Source: an uncultured Alphaproteobacteria bacterium (GTDB taxonomy: Bacteria > Pseudomonadota > Alphaproteobacteria > Rhodobacterales > Rhodobacteraceae). From it: a stretch of 64,000 nucleotides of DNA. Shown piece after piece: positions 33,712 to 42,283 of the stretch (position 1 is its first letter; every line of letters starts with the position of its first letter). The DNA lies in NCBI GenBank assembly GCA_913031285.1, contig CAJWEI010000004.1, positions 1 to 64,000 of the forward strand. The letters are read 5' to 3'. A model generated the notes under the pieces. It did not search any database, was not told the DNA's origin, and saw only the letters and a program-made list of their open reading frames with translations. Position numbers and translations under genes: made by a program.

Positions 33712-35241
33712 ATGCTATTTTCATTGATCAAGATTCTTTTGTTTCTCCTAATTGTCATGCTCATTGCTGTAGGTCTAGCTTATCTACTCGATTCCAATGA
33801 TATTTTCCTTAGCAATTTACAAACAACAATTTCTGGAACTGAATATACTTTAACGCCGATCCAGATCGTTTTATTTTTAGCTGTCCTGTCATTCGTAATT
33901 TGGCTAATCTTAAAAATTCTTTCTTTTTTAATGTCTGTTATAAATTTCATAAATGGGGATGATACTGCAATATCACGCTATTTTCATCGTAACCGAGAAA
34001 GAAAGGGCTTCCAAGCGCTATCAGATGGCATGCTTGCCCTCGCTTCGGGCGAAGGCCAGCTTGCAATGGATAAGGCTAGCAGAGCTGCAAAATTTCTAAA
34101 CCAACCGTCTTTGACAAATGTTCTGGCAGCTCAAGCTGCTGAATTATCGGGAAACCGACAAAAAGCAACAGAGATATATAAAACCCTTGTCCAATTGCCA
34201 GAAACCCGGTTCGTCGGTGTTAGGGGTTTACTCAAGCAAAAGCTTGAAGACGGAAATATTGATGTTGCTCTCAAGCTAGCGGAAACGGCGTTTTCTATTA
34301 AACCCAAGCATGAAGAAATGCAGGATACTCTGCTTCAATTACAAGCGAAAACCCAAAATTGGGAGGGTGCGCGTAAAACTCTAAAGGCCAAGCTTAAACA
34401 TGGAAGTTTGCCCCGCGACGTACATAAAAGACGAGACGCAGTTCTTGCGCTATCTCAAGCCAAAGGCGTGCTTGAGGAAGGTCAAACAGTTGAGGCGCGT
34501 GAAAGCGCAATTGAAGCAAATCGTCTGTCACCTGATCTCGTACCTGCCGCGGCAATGGCAGCCCGTAGCTACATCGCTAATGCCAAACCAAAATATGCAA
34601 TCCGTGTTATCCAGAAAGCTTGGCAAGCCCAGCCACATCCAGATTTGGCATCTGTATTTTCGGAAATTGCGCCAGATGAAAATGCGGTCCAACGGCTTGC
34701 GAGATTTGAAACCTTGCGAAAACTGGCCCCTGATCACCGGGAAACTAAACTGGCTATGGCAGAGCTTTATTTGAGCGCTGAGGAGTTTAAGAATGCGCGT
34801 CAAGAGGTGGAAAGCCTTTTAGAAAAGGACCCTGATGCCCGCGTCTTCACTATCATGGCTGCAATTGAACGAGGTGAGGGAGGCGCTGACAAGTTTGTTA
34901 GGGGTTGGCTTGCAAAAGCGCTTGGTGCGCGTCGTGGTCCACAGTGGACTTGTGAGAATTGTCAAACTGCTCATTCTACGTGGACACCTGTATGCGAAAG
35001 CTGTGAGGCCTTTGATACACTGGCATGGAAGTCACCTCTTTTGAGCGGCATTTCTTCGTCTACTGGACTCGAAATGTTGCCTCTCTTGATGGGTCAGGAA
35101 AATAAATCTGACGTAGATGACATTGTTTTGCCGCTCACTGACGTTAGTCCGCCTGTCAAGGACTCTTCTGATCAGGATTTTGAAATGTCAAACCTGGATG
35201 CAGGACCAAAAGCTGAGTCAGTTATGCCAATTGAAAAATAG
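33712..35241 (+). CDS. hemY: HemY-family TPR membrane protein
   Basis: 509 aa. Two N-terminal membrane helices (about residues 4-24 and 46-72) are followed by the HemY_N region ('YFHRNRERKGFQALSDGMLALASGEGQLAMDKASRAAKFL') and TPR-like repeats to about 400. A C-terminal zinc-ribbon-like segment has Cys pairs in 'WTCENCQTAHSTWTPVCESCEAF', and an acidic tail closes it. Bacterial TPR HemY is linked to tetrapyrrole synthesis but has no proven enzymatic activity; it is unrelated to protoporphyrinogen oxidase of the same name. It begins 9 bp after the mitofilin-like gene. Confidence 0.92.
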   Translation: MLFSLIKILLFLLIVMLIAVGLAYLLDSNDIFLSNLQTTISGTEYTLTPIQIVLFLAVLSFVIWLILKILSFLMSVINFINGDDTAISRYFHRNRERKGFQALSDGMLALASGEGQLAMDKASRAAKFLNQPSLTNVLAAQAAELSGNRQKATEIYKTLVQLPETRFVGVRGLLKQKLEDGNIDVALKLAETAFSIKPKHEEMQDTLLQLQAKTQNWEGARKTLKAKLKHGSLPRDVHKRRDAVLALSQAKGVLEEGQTVEARESAIEANRLSPDLVPAAAMAARSYIANAKPKYAIRVIQKAWQAQPHPDLASVFSEIAPDENAVQRLARFETLRKLAPDHRETKLAMAELYLSAEEFKNARQEVESLLEKDPDARVFTIMAAIERGEGGADKFVRGWLAKALGARRGPQWTCENCQTAHSTWTPVCESCEAFDTLAWKSPLLSGISSSTGLEMLPLLMGQENKSDVDDIVLPLTDVSPPVKDSSDQDFEMSNLDAGPKAESVMPIEK

Positions 35242-35260
35242 TTAATTTTAAAATTCAGAA

Positions 35261-35470
35261 TTATTTATAAAATTCTCTACGACTTGAAAATTGGACAACA
35301 CGCTTACGCCAGGCCCGATAGCTGCCTGATCTGAGGTTGCTTCGCATGATTTTTTTGACCTCAGCTTCTGATAGATCGTACTGGAGCCTGATGTCGGCGA
35401 AGGTTACATGATCACTTAGTGCCATCTGGATTACATCGCTTATTTCTTCGGGCTGTAAAATCTTCATCAT
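35261..35470 (-). CDS. TIGR03643/DUF2805-family small protein
   Basis: 69 aa from ATG 35470 (35467 also possible); an in-frame TTG at 35515 adds 15 unlikely residues. The body 'PEEISDVIQMALSDHVTFADIRLQYDLSEAEVKKIMR' followed by 'SYRAWRKRVV' matches the TIGR03643 family, a small helix-turn-helix-like protein of unknown role found across marine bacteria. It converges with hemY, 19 bp apart. Confidence 0.85.
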   Translation of the reverse strand: MMKILQPEEISDVIQMALSDHVTFADIRLQYDLSEAEVKKIMRSNLRSGSYRAWRKRVVQFSSRREFYK

Positions 35471-35764
35471 GGGTATGTAGTCTTGCACGCCTTCTTGTCG
35501 AATGGCTTTAGTCAAAATGTGCGAATTTATTGACCTCTAGGAGCGATCCATAGGTAATGAACACAAGACAATAAACTTTTTTATTGGGCCTTGATGCACC
35601 GTGATTTCAGGGGTTCCTTAATCAGAAGGCAACGTTTAGCGGCTTCAACTACTATAAATTCATTATAAAAAGTTATATCTATAGTTTTTTGGAACGATCC
35701 ATAATATTAACTAAGTTATTCTGTTTTTATATGCAGGTTTGCGCTCAAACTTAAAGGTTATGAA

Positions 35765-36385
35765 ATGATACGGCAATTTGACTCATCTACGGCTCTGCTG
35801 CTCATTGATGTGCAAAAAGGGGTAAACGATACTACCTATTATGGTGGGCCTTCAGGTCGACGTAACAATCTAAGTGCTGAGGATAATATGTGTTCTATTC
35901 TGATCGAGTGGCGCAAGGCTGGCCGTCAGGTTGCTTTTACCAAACATGACTCGCGTGAAGAAAATTCACCTCTTAAACTAAGCTTGGAGTCTGGCCAGCA
36001 ACTGGAGGGTTTTGAGACGACCGTCGATGATATTGTGATTGAAAAAGATGTTAACAGTGGCTTTATAGGAACCTCTCTGGAATTAGATCTACGTCGTGCT
36101 GGTATCCAGCGTCTTGTAGCCGTTGGTTTTTTTACAAATGTTTGTGTTGAAACAACGGTCCGTATGGCAGGAAATATGGGGTTTGATACATATCTTGTGC
36201 ATGATGCTTGCGCGACAATGAATAGCGTGGGTCATGATGGAACTGATTACGATCCCGATCTCGTCCACAATATGGCTATTGCAAGTTTGCATGGTGAATT
36301 TTGCACCGCCATTACAACACAAGATGCTTTGGGGCTTTGCACCGGTGATGCACATGATTTGGATCGCGTACAAGGTAATGAATAA
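35765..36385 (+). CDS. Isochorismatase-family cysteine hydrolase
   Basis: 206 aa. The catalytic triad is visible: Asp in 'TALLLIDVQKGVND' near residue 15, Lys in 'DIVIEKDVNSGFIGTSLELDLR' near 100, and Cys in 'AVGFFTNVCVETTVRMAGN' near 130. Members hydrolyse amides or vinyl ethers, for example carbamoylsarcosine, biuret or ureidoacrylate. The stop overlaps the start of a dimethylargininase-like gene (TAATG), which points to a nitrogen compound carrying an amide or guanidino group. The substrate is not determined. Confidence 0.9.
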   Translation: MIRQFDSSTALLLIDVQKGVNDTTYYGGPSGRRNNLSAEDNMCSILIEWRKAGRQVAFTKHDSREENSPLKLSLESGQQLEGFETTVDDIVIEKDVNSGFIGTSLELDLRRAGIQRLVAVGFFTNVCVETTVRMAGNMGFDTYLVHDACATMNSVGHDGTDYDPDLVHNMAIASLHGEFCTAITTQDALGLCTGDAHDLDRVQGNE

Positions 36386-37257
36386 TGTTTGGTGTATCAT
36401 CCATGACAACAGAGCTGCGCAAGGTTGCAGTCAAAAAGCCCGGACTATCATTAAAAGAAGCAGATGCTGCTCTCTGGCATTATGGGGATGGGTTTGATCC
36501 CTATAAAGTTGAGGCCGAACATGCAAATTTTGTTCTGGCTTTGGAAAATTCAGGAGCTGAGATTTATTGGATGGGTGAGGATGATCAGGGTAATGCTGAT
36601 GCAGTATTCACCTATGATGCATCCCTGATGACGCCTGCTGGTGCCATTTTGATGTCACCCGGAAAAACGCTTCGAGCGGGCGAACAGAACTTACACAGAA
36701 CATTTTATATGACACATGACATTCCAATCATTGGCGAGATCAAAAATGATGCGCGCGCTGAGGCAGGTGATACACTTTGGTTGGATGACAAGACCTTAGT
36801 TATTGGCCGCGGCTTTCGCACAAATCAAGCCGGTGTAGATCAAATCGTAAATATTCTAAGACCTCTTGGAATAGAGTGCCATACATTTGATCTACCTTAT
36901 CACCATGGCCAAGACGCCTGTCTACATTTGATGTCTCTTATTAGCTTTGTCGATACATTTAAAGCTTTGGTTTTTCTGCCACTTTTGCCAGTTGGTTTGT
37001 TCAAGTTACTTCTGAGCAAAGGTTTTTATCTTATAAATGCGCCCTCTGCAGAGTTTGAGGATAGCCATACGTTAAGCACTAACGTCCTAGCACTTGCACC
37101 GGGAAAATGTATTATGATTGACGGTTTGCCCAAAACTCGAGAGGTCTTGCAGGATGTTGGTATCGATATTCAGGTATTCGATGGTGTCGCTTTGTGTATT
37201 GGTTGTGAAGGTGGCCCAACTTGTTTGACCCGCCCATTGCTTCGCTCATCCCAATGA
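36385..37257 (+). CDS. Dimethylargininase/amidinotransferase-superfamily hydrolase
   Basis: 290 aa with the five-bladed pentein fold. Asp-containing 'DAVFTYDASLMTPAGAILMSPGK' near residue 72 forms the substrate-binding loop, 'EAGDTLWLDDKTLVIGRGFRTNQAG' follows, the catalytic His is probably in 'FDLPYHHGQDACLHLMS' near 175, and the nucleophile Cys in 'GCEGGPTCLTRPLL' at the end. Such enzymes hydrolyse guanidino compounds such as N-methylated arginines. Starting at the overlapping ATG is natural, though 'MTTELRKVAVKKPG' six codons later is also possible. It sits between an isochorismatase and a VOC gene. Confidence 0.88.
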   Translation: MFGVSSMTTELRKVAVKKPGLSLKEADAALWHYGDGFDPYKVEAEHANFVLALENSGAEIYWMGEDDQGNADAVFTYDASLMTPAGAILMSPGKTLRAGEQNLHRTFYMTHDIPIIGEIKNDARAEAGDTLWLDDKTLVIGRGFRTNQAGVDQIVNILRPLGIECHTFDLPYHHGQDACLHLMSLISFVDTFKALVFLPLLPVGLFKLLLSKGFYLINAPSAEFEDSHTLSTNVLALAPGKCIMIDGLPKTREVLQDVGIDIQVFDGVALCIGCEGGPTCLTRPLLRSSQ

Positions 37258-37287
37258 GACGACAGTCGATTAATAGAAAGGTATGAA

Positions 37288-37704
37288 ATGAAGTTAGAAT
37301 TCCATCATATAAATTTCGTTTCAAAAGATGTGGATAAGTTGCATGATTTTTACACTGGTATTCTTCAATTGGATAATATTCCGATGGAAAATTTTCCGCG
37401 CAGCGATGAGACGGATAATTCCGGGTTTAGCGGCAAAATCAGATTTGCTACTGAGGGCAGTATGGAAATGCATCTAGCTGAACAAGATTTCAATGTTGCG
37501 TTTAAAAATAGCCAAACGATCAACCCTGTGGAAAGGGGCCATATTGCCTTTCGAACCGATGATATGAACGCGTTTCTTAAGATTCTAGAGGAAAAGGGCA
37601 TACCCTATTCCGATTACGGGACGGCCTTCGCCAAAGAATGGCATCAAGTCTTCTTTCAGGATCCAGAAGGAAATATTATAGAAGTGCACCAAAAACTGAT
37701 CTGA
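37288..37704 (+). CDS. VOC-family (glyoxalase/dioxygenase fold) protein
   Basis: 138 aa, one full pair of beta-alpha-beta-beta-beta modules. It begins 'LEFHHINFVSKDVDKLHDFY' with the first metal-ligand His, and carries 'RGHIAFRTDDMNAFLKILEEKG' with the second His and 'WHQVFFQDPEGNIIEVHQ' with a C-terminal Glu ligand. The fold covers lyases, isomerases and dioxygenases; the reaction is unknown. It is the third gene of the short operon and converges with the FAD oxidoreductase, 16 bp apart. Confidence 0.9.
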   Translation: MKLEFHHINFVSKDVDKLHDFYTGILQLDNIPMENFPRSDETDNSGFSGKIRFATEGSMEMHLAEQDFNVAFKNSQTINPVERGHIAFRTDDMNAFLKILEEKGIPYSDYGTAFAKEWHQVFFQDPEGNIIEVHQKLI

Positions 37705-37720
37705 TATTGTATTGCCATTT

Positions 37721-39010
37721 TCAGGTAACTATTTCTTTTATTTTATCTTTTATTTGGCTCGTCCGATAATATACTTCGGCGGCGACTTTACCGAGTGCCC
37801 CAAAGGTTTCTCGGCGTGGAATAGACCTAAAGGCTTCTAAGCGGTTTGTGTCCCCCAATAGAGCCTCCGCAATGACTTTTCCGGCAATAGGGGCCGTATT
37901 CATTCCATGTCCGCCAAAACCAGCCACGCAAAATCTATTTTTGGCAATTTGGCCAACGTAGGGCATAAAATGACGAGCATAACCCATAGTGCCAGACCAA
38001 GCATATGCTAGCTTTATATTTGCAGACTGCATATCCTTGGCTAGCTCTGGCAAATGTGCCGCAATATCTTTGGTCGCCATAGTTTTGATTTTCTTATGGC
38101 TTGGCGCCGACAGTGCAGATATACCCATGCCCCATAACAACCGTCCATCTGACAATTTACGGAAATAGTTACCCGCCCGACGTGTATCAGCAATGGCCAA
38201 GTCTGTTGGAATGTGATGGGCCAGAATTTCAGGCATTGGGTCACTCACGGCTATAAAAGTCTGTATTGGCAAAACAAGCCTCGTTAGTTGTGAAAACTGT
38301 GCCCCACCTGTCCCACCAGTTGTAATTACAATTTGCGAAGCAGTCACAATTATTTTCCCATCATCTCCAAGGCTCAAGTCCGTATTACCATCACCTACGG
38401 ATCGCACTTTTGTGACTTCGCTATTTTCCTGAATATTAACCCCTGAGGCAAGACAGTCTAATGTTAGGCATCGCATGAAGTTCAGCGGATGAAAGTGAAA
38501 AGCTGTCGAGTCCAAAGTTCCGCTTTTATAGCGCGGACCACGGATTAATTTTGTGAGGCCCGGCTTGGAAATATCAAGTTTGTCGTCGGCAAACAGTGAT
38601 AGCGTCAAGCAACCGTTGACCGGTTGACAGGACTCATAGTCTTTGGAAAAGGCACGCTCTCGCATCCATCCAAGGCCTTCTTCTGCCAAGTCGTCAAGCG
38701 CCTGAGCTTGAGCTGGACCAACCATCTTTGAGATATCCTGTGAACTACAGGCCCAACCGGATGTACAGAACCCGCCATTTCGCCCCGATGCTGCCTGACC
38801 TATTGCGAATTTTTCAATCAGCACAACTTTTGAGCCAGCTTTTGCAAGATGAAGTGCTGCGCACAACCCTGCAAGGCCTGCGCCAATTATAGCGACATCG
38901 TAAGTGTCGCTTAATGAGGCGGCATCATGACAAACAGGGGCTCGGATCGCAGTCTTTTCATACCAAGTTGGTGCGAACTCAGATGTTTTTAAAAAATTTC
39001 TATGGCTCAT
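37721..39010 (-). CDS. FAD-dependent oxidoreductase (DAO family)
   Basis: 429 aa. The FAD motif 'YDVAIIGAGLAGLCAALHLAKAGSKVVLIE' lies at residues 38-67, then 'IGQAASGRNGGFCTSGWACS' and the C-terminal 'RFCVAGFGGHGMNTAPIAGKVIAEAL'. Relatives oxidise the C-N bond of amino acids or amines such as glycine betaine derivatives, putrescine or gamma-glutamylputrescine. Its ATG overlaps the end of an amino-acid-type permease gene by 11 bp, so it probably acts on what that transporter brings in. Cytoplasmic, possibly membrane-associated. Confidence 0.92.
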   Translation of the reverse strand: MSHRNFLKTSEFAPTWYEKTAIRAPVCHDAASLSDTYDVAIIGAGLAGLCAALHLAKAGSKVVLIEKFAIGQAASGRNGGFCTSGWACSSQDISKMVGPAQAQALDDLAEEGLGWMRERAFSKDYESCQPVNGCLTLSLFADDKLDISKPGLTKLIRGPRYKSGTLDSTAFHFHPLNFMRCLTLDCLASGVNIQENSEVTKVRSVGDGNTDLSLGDDGKIIVTASQIVITTGGTGGAQFSQLTRLVLPIQTFIAVSDPMPEILAHHIPTDLAIADTRRAGNYFRKLSDGRLLWGMGISALSAPSHKKIKTMATKDIAAHLPELAKDMQSANIKLAYAWSGTMGYARHFMPYVGQIAKNRFCVAGFGGHGMNTAPIAGKVIAEALLGDTNRLEAFRSIPRRETFGALGKVAAEVYYRTSQIKDKIKEIVT

Positions 39011-40694
39011 GGTCCCGCGATTTATTAATAATATTATCTAAAGCTTTAATTCCTGACGCCGCAATGATGGTGAGAAACACATAGATCAGAGCGGCTGAGT
39101 TAAACGGCTCAAAAGCCAGAAAGCTCTGAGCCTGAAACTCACGCATGCGCTGGGTTAGATCTCGAACTGACAGAATTGAAACAAGGGACGTATCTTTAAG
39201 CATTGCGATAAATTCATTGCCAAGTGCAGGTAAAACAATGGCGATAGCTTGTGGAATCACGATCAAACGCGCTATCTGCCAATCTCTCAGGCCAAGGGTT
39301 CGTGCCGCTTCGATTTGGCCTTTTGGGACTGCCTCGATCCCAGCTCGAAAAATTTCCGCCATATAGGCTGAGTAGCCGATTGCAATTGCTAATATGCCAC
39401 GTGTCATCATGGCCATATCAAGATAACCGCTAGAAGCAGATTTGACTGCTCCTGCTAATGGCAGACCAACGTAAAGGATGATGACTAGCATTGGAATACC
39501 ACGAATCGTATCAACGAAAAAATCTGAGAAAACTGCTAAAGGGTGTGCGACAGTCATCTTTCCAACTAATACCAGCAAGAGACTTAGAACGCCAATTACA
39601 ATGCTTGATGTTGCGATGTTTCGATCGGCTGGTGGTAGGTAAGAAGTTTGCCAGAGCACAGGCAGTCCGTTGATTTGATCTATCGGTAGGACAGCCGCTT
39701 TAATCATACCTTGCTCAAGCATTTCTATGGCTCGGTCTAGCGACTTCAGGGAACGAATTTTGAAGGGTCTTTCTGGAGCAGTTTCCAGAAAATCACCGTA
39801 CCGAATAGTGTCGGTAATACCCTGAGGTGTACCGGTAATTATCCCAATGCGACTGGATAGGTCACCCACTAAGGCAACTTGAGAAACTGGTTTGAGAGCA
39901 AAGTAAAGTCCTATTAGAACCGCTGCTAATCCTATTGCAGTCATCACCTTGCTTGCCATGACTGACGGCTTTAAACGACCCCAGAAGGCCCAGACTAGGC
40001 CTAGCAATGCAGCTCCGAGATAAGCAAAGAATGCAGCACGTAAAGTGACCATAAGGCCGACTGAAAATCCAGCATGTGCCATCATTAAAAAATAAAAAAT
40101 GAATGAGAAGTTGATGAGTAAGATGGTCAAACAAAAACTCAGCCCCAAAGGGCTTTTAAGATAATGGTTTGGGATCGTATTAAATAAAGCGCAAGCTCCT
40201 GAAAAAATTGACGCTAACCCAATATAAAAAAATGAGTTACTGATGAGCTTATTTTCAAAGCTTGGCTCGAGTGTAAAGATATTGTTGATTACGACGATCC
40301 ATTCAACCGACCGTGGATCGCCAGAATTTACGGCTATAGATATAATATACGGGCTTAGCCATATTGCTTTTGACATAATTGCAAAGATTATAGCCTGTAC
40401 AACAAACCCTATCGTTGCCTTTCGTCTTTCTTTTCTTGTTACCTCGTTTGTTTGATCTGGTCTCGTGGAACGAAGCAATGCCAAGCTTGACCAAAAGCCG
40501 CATGCTCCAGCGATAATGAATATTAAGAAGCTCGTTAACAATAACCATGGGTTTTCTTCGATACCTAAAACTGCTTTGATTGCAGGTCCATAGTTTCGGG
40601 AAGTAACAATCAAGTAAATTATGACTGGCGCTGCAAATAAAAACATTAAATTGCTTGCGCGCATATTCCGCAGCCAGGTCAAAGCATATAGCAT
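39000..40694 (-). CDS. Polar amino-acid ABC transporter permease with large N-terminal extension
   Basis: 564 aa, more than twice the length of an ordinary His/Glu-type permease. Residues about 360-555 form the HisM-like permease domain, with the EAA loop 'EAARTLGLRDWQIARLIVIPQA'. The N-terminal half contributes about eight more hydrophobic helices and a soluble block around 280-340 ('RIGIITGTPQGITDTI', 'LKSLDRAIEMLEQGMIKAAVLP') that resembles part of a solute-binding domain. No ATPase gene lies in the window. It is downstream of a solute-binding protein and upstream of an FAD oxidoreductase on the same strand. Confidence 0.88.
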   Translation of the reverse strand: MLYALTWLRNMRASNLMFLFAAPVIIYLIVTSRNYGPAIKAVLGIEENPWLLLTSFLIFIIAGACGFWSSLALLRSTRPDQTNEVTRKERRKATIGFVVQAIIFAIMSKAIWLSPYIISIAVNSGDPRSVEWIVVINNIFTLEPSFENKLISNSFFYIGLASIFSGACALFNTIPNHYLKSPLGLSFCLTILLINFSFIFYFLMMAHAGFSVGLMVTLRAAFFAYLGAALLGLVWAFWGRLKPSVMASKVMTAIGLAAVLIGLYFALKPVSQVALVGDLSSRIGIITGTPQGITDTIRYGDFLETAPERPFKIRSLKSLDRAIEMLEQGMIKAAVLPIDQINGLPVLWQTSYLPPADRNIATSSIVIGVLSLLLVLVGKMTVAHPLAVFSDFFVDTIRGIPMLVIILYVGLPLAGAVKSASSGYLDMAMMTRGILAIAIGYSAYMAEIFRAGIEAVPKGQIEAARTLGLRDWQIARLIVIPQAIAIVLPALGNEFIAMLKDTSLVSILSVRDLTQRMREFQAQSFLAFEPFNSAALIYVFLTIIAASGIKALDNIINKSRDHEP

Positions 40695-40759
40695 GGAAGG
40701 ACTTTCGGGGAATTAAAAAAGTCCAAAGGGCTATGAGCCCTTCAGACTAAATTTATATA

Positions 40760-41497
40760 TTATTTTGGCCACCACTTAATTACAAGTTTGTCTAAGGTTC
40801 CATCCGCTTTTATGGCTGCTAGTCCAACGTTAAAAGCGTCTTGAAGTTCATCACCTTCCTGAAAAACTAGACCAAGAGGATCAGAAGAGAGACCTGTGAT
40901 ACCAACACTGAGCTCTCCAGCAAATTCTTGTTCGTATGCTGCAGCGGAGGTGGAGTCGATAATAACGCCATCTACGTCTCCATTGAGAACGGCAACTACT
41001 GCGTTTGAGAAAGAATCAAATAGCTTTAAATTATCGCGACCAACCAGTTCCTCGCCAAGTGCAGCATTAGTAGTGCCATTTTGCGACGCCAGGCTCATCT
41101 GACCACTTTTGAAGTCATCAATAGTGGCACCATTATCCGCAACGCGCATTAGCACGCCTTGTTGAACAATAATGTAGGGATCAGAAAAATCGACAATTTT
41201 ATCACGCTCCTCTGTTATAGTGACACCAGAAACCACCATATCAAATTGCCCATCTGCCAAGGCTGCAAAGATACCATCCCAGGCTGTTGTAACCCAGTTT
41301 GGTGTACAATTAACACGCTCGCAAATAGCTGCAACAACATCAACGTCAAAGCCTTTGACAACGCCGTCTTCGATGAATTCATGCGGAGGGTATGTTGTGT
41401 CAGAGCCAACAGCTAATACGCGGCCACCAAGATCGGCAGCAAACGCAGGCATTGCAGTTATGGCTACTACCATTGCACCCAATATAATTCTTTTCAT
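40760..41497 (-). CDS. Periplasmic amino-acid/opine-type solute-binding protein (SBP_bac_3)
   Basis: 245 aa. A signal peptide ('RIILGAMVVAITAMPAFAA') is followed by the family-3 binding fold: 'VGSDTTYPPHEFIEDGVVKGFDVDVVAAIC' near residue 30, 'WDGIFAALADGQFDMVVSGVTITEER' near 70 with the conserved Arg, and 'NGDVDGVIIDS' near 175. It delivers a polar, probably cationic amino-acid-like ligand to the permease encoded next. An AGGAGAAC ribosome site precedes the ATG. Together with the dimethylargininase-like gene nearby, a guanidino ligand is plausible. Confidence 0.94.
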   Translation of the reverse strand: MKRIILGAMVVAITAMPAFAADLGGRVLAVGSDTTYPPHEFIEDGVVKGFDVDVVAAICERVNCTPNWVTTAWDGIFAALADGQFDMVVSGVTITEERDKIVDFSDPYIIVQQGVLMRVADNGATIDDFKSGQMSLASQNGTTNAALGEELVGRDNLKLFDSFSNAVVAVLNGDVDGVIIDSTSAAAYEQEFAGELSVGITGLSSDPLGLVFQEGDELQDAFNVGLAAIKADGTLDKLVIKWWPK

Positions 41498-41727
41498 TTT
41501 GTTCTCCTATTGACGAAAAAATTCAAAATTTAGATTAGTGTAAAGTTCTCTGATCAGGTCAAATGTCCTGATTGAGGCACAAAGACATTTCTAAGGATAC
41601 AAGAAAGATGCATAAAGTCGTTATTGTCAATGCTCTCTCCTAAAAAGTAGTGCCTAATTATCTATCCTTTAAACACTGTGAGAGTATGAGTCATAATAGG
41701 ATCAGTTTTTAGACTTGGTCAGTATTT

Positions 41728-41853
41728 TTATTGCTCTGCAAATATAAAATTATTACATGAGTTTGGTGTCTTTTTAGGTTTATTCGCTTTGCCATCAGAT
41801 TTACGTGGCACTTTAATTTGGCTAGAACCACGGTTTGCAGCATTGATAGCCAT
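41728..41853 (-). CDS. Small lysine-rich ORF (41 aa) with a strong ribosome site
   Basis: An ORF too short for ordinary calling starts at ATG 41853 behind AAAGGAGGAT, the best ribosome-binding sequence in the neighbourhood. It encodes 41 residues beginning 'MAINAANRGSSQIKVPRKSD' and rich in Lys and Asn, with no membrane helix or motif I recognise. It lies alone in the gap between the solute-binding protein and the ABC exporter, in the orientation of the former. It could be a genuine small basic protein or a leader peptide. Confidence 0.5.
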   Translation of the reverse strand: MAINAANRGSSQIKVPRKSDGKANKPKKTPNSCNNFIFAEQ

Positions 41854-42283
41854 AATCCTCCTTTAGCTTATTGCGAGCTCGCCAATTAGCAGATCATCAG
41901 GGATAAATGTGATTATAACATTCGTCAAAGCATGCGATGCTCCTAAAATCTTTGAATAGCCTCCTTTAAATATCCATTATGATCCAAATGGTAAATATTG
42001 CTGCGATATAAATTTAAGGAGAGCTGATTATGAGTTTGTAGTAAAAGGGAACTTTGTATTATGTTGTAGACTTTTTATGGGTTTAAGATTCAAAAAACAT
42101 TTATGAGCTTTCTCAAAAAAAAGGTCTTACAGCGGTTTAAGATGTTTAAATCTGTAATCGGAGTATAAAGCTTAAACCACTCAAAGGTGCTATATGCTCA
42201 GGCATAATTCTGCCAAGCCTATGATTGTAAAGCCAGTCATGAGAGATTAGAAACACTTTAAGCTGAGGGGCTAGGATTAAAAA
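41854..42283. other. Intergenic region upstream of the ABC exporter
   Basis: About 430 bp with no coding signal. It holds the presumed promoters of the exporter and of the small ORF. The only structure noted is an eight-base inverted repeat, GGTTTAAG at 42134-42141 with CTTAAACC at 42171-42178. Confidence 0.5.

Noticed and set aside
41608-41643. Eleven codons 'MHKVVIVNALS' resembling a thiolase N-terminus
   Set aside because: Too short to tell from chance; nothing thiolase-like follows in any frame.
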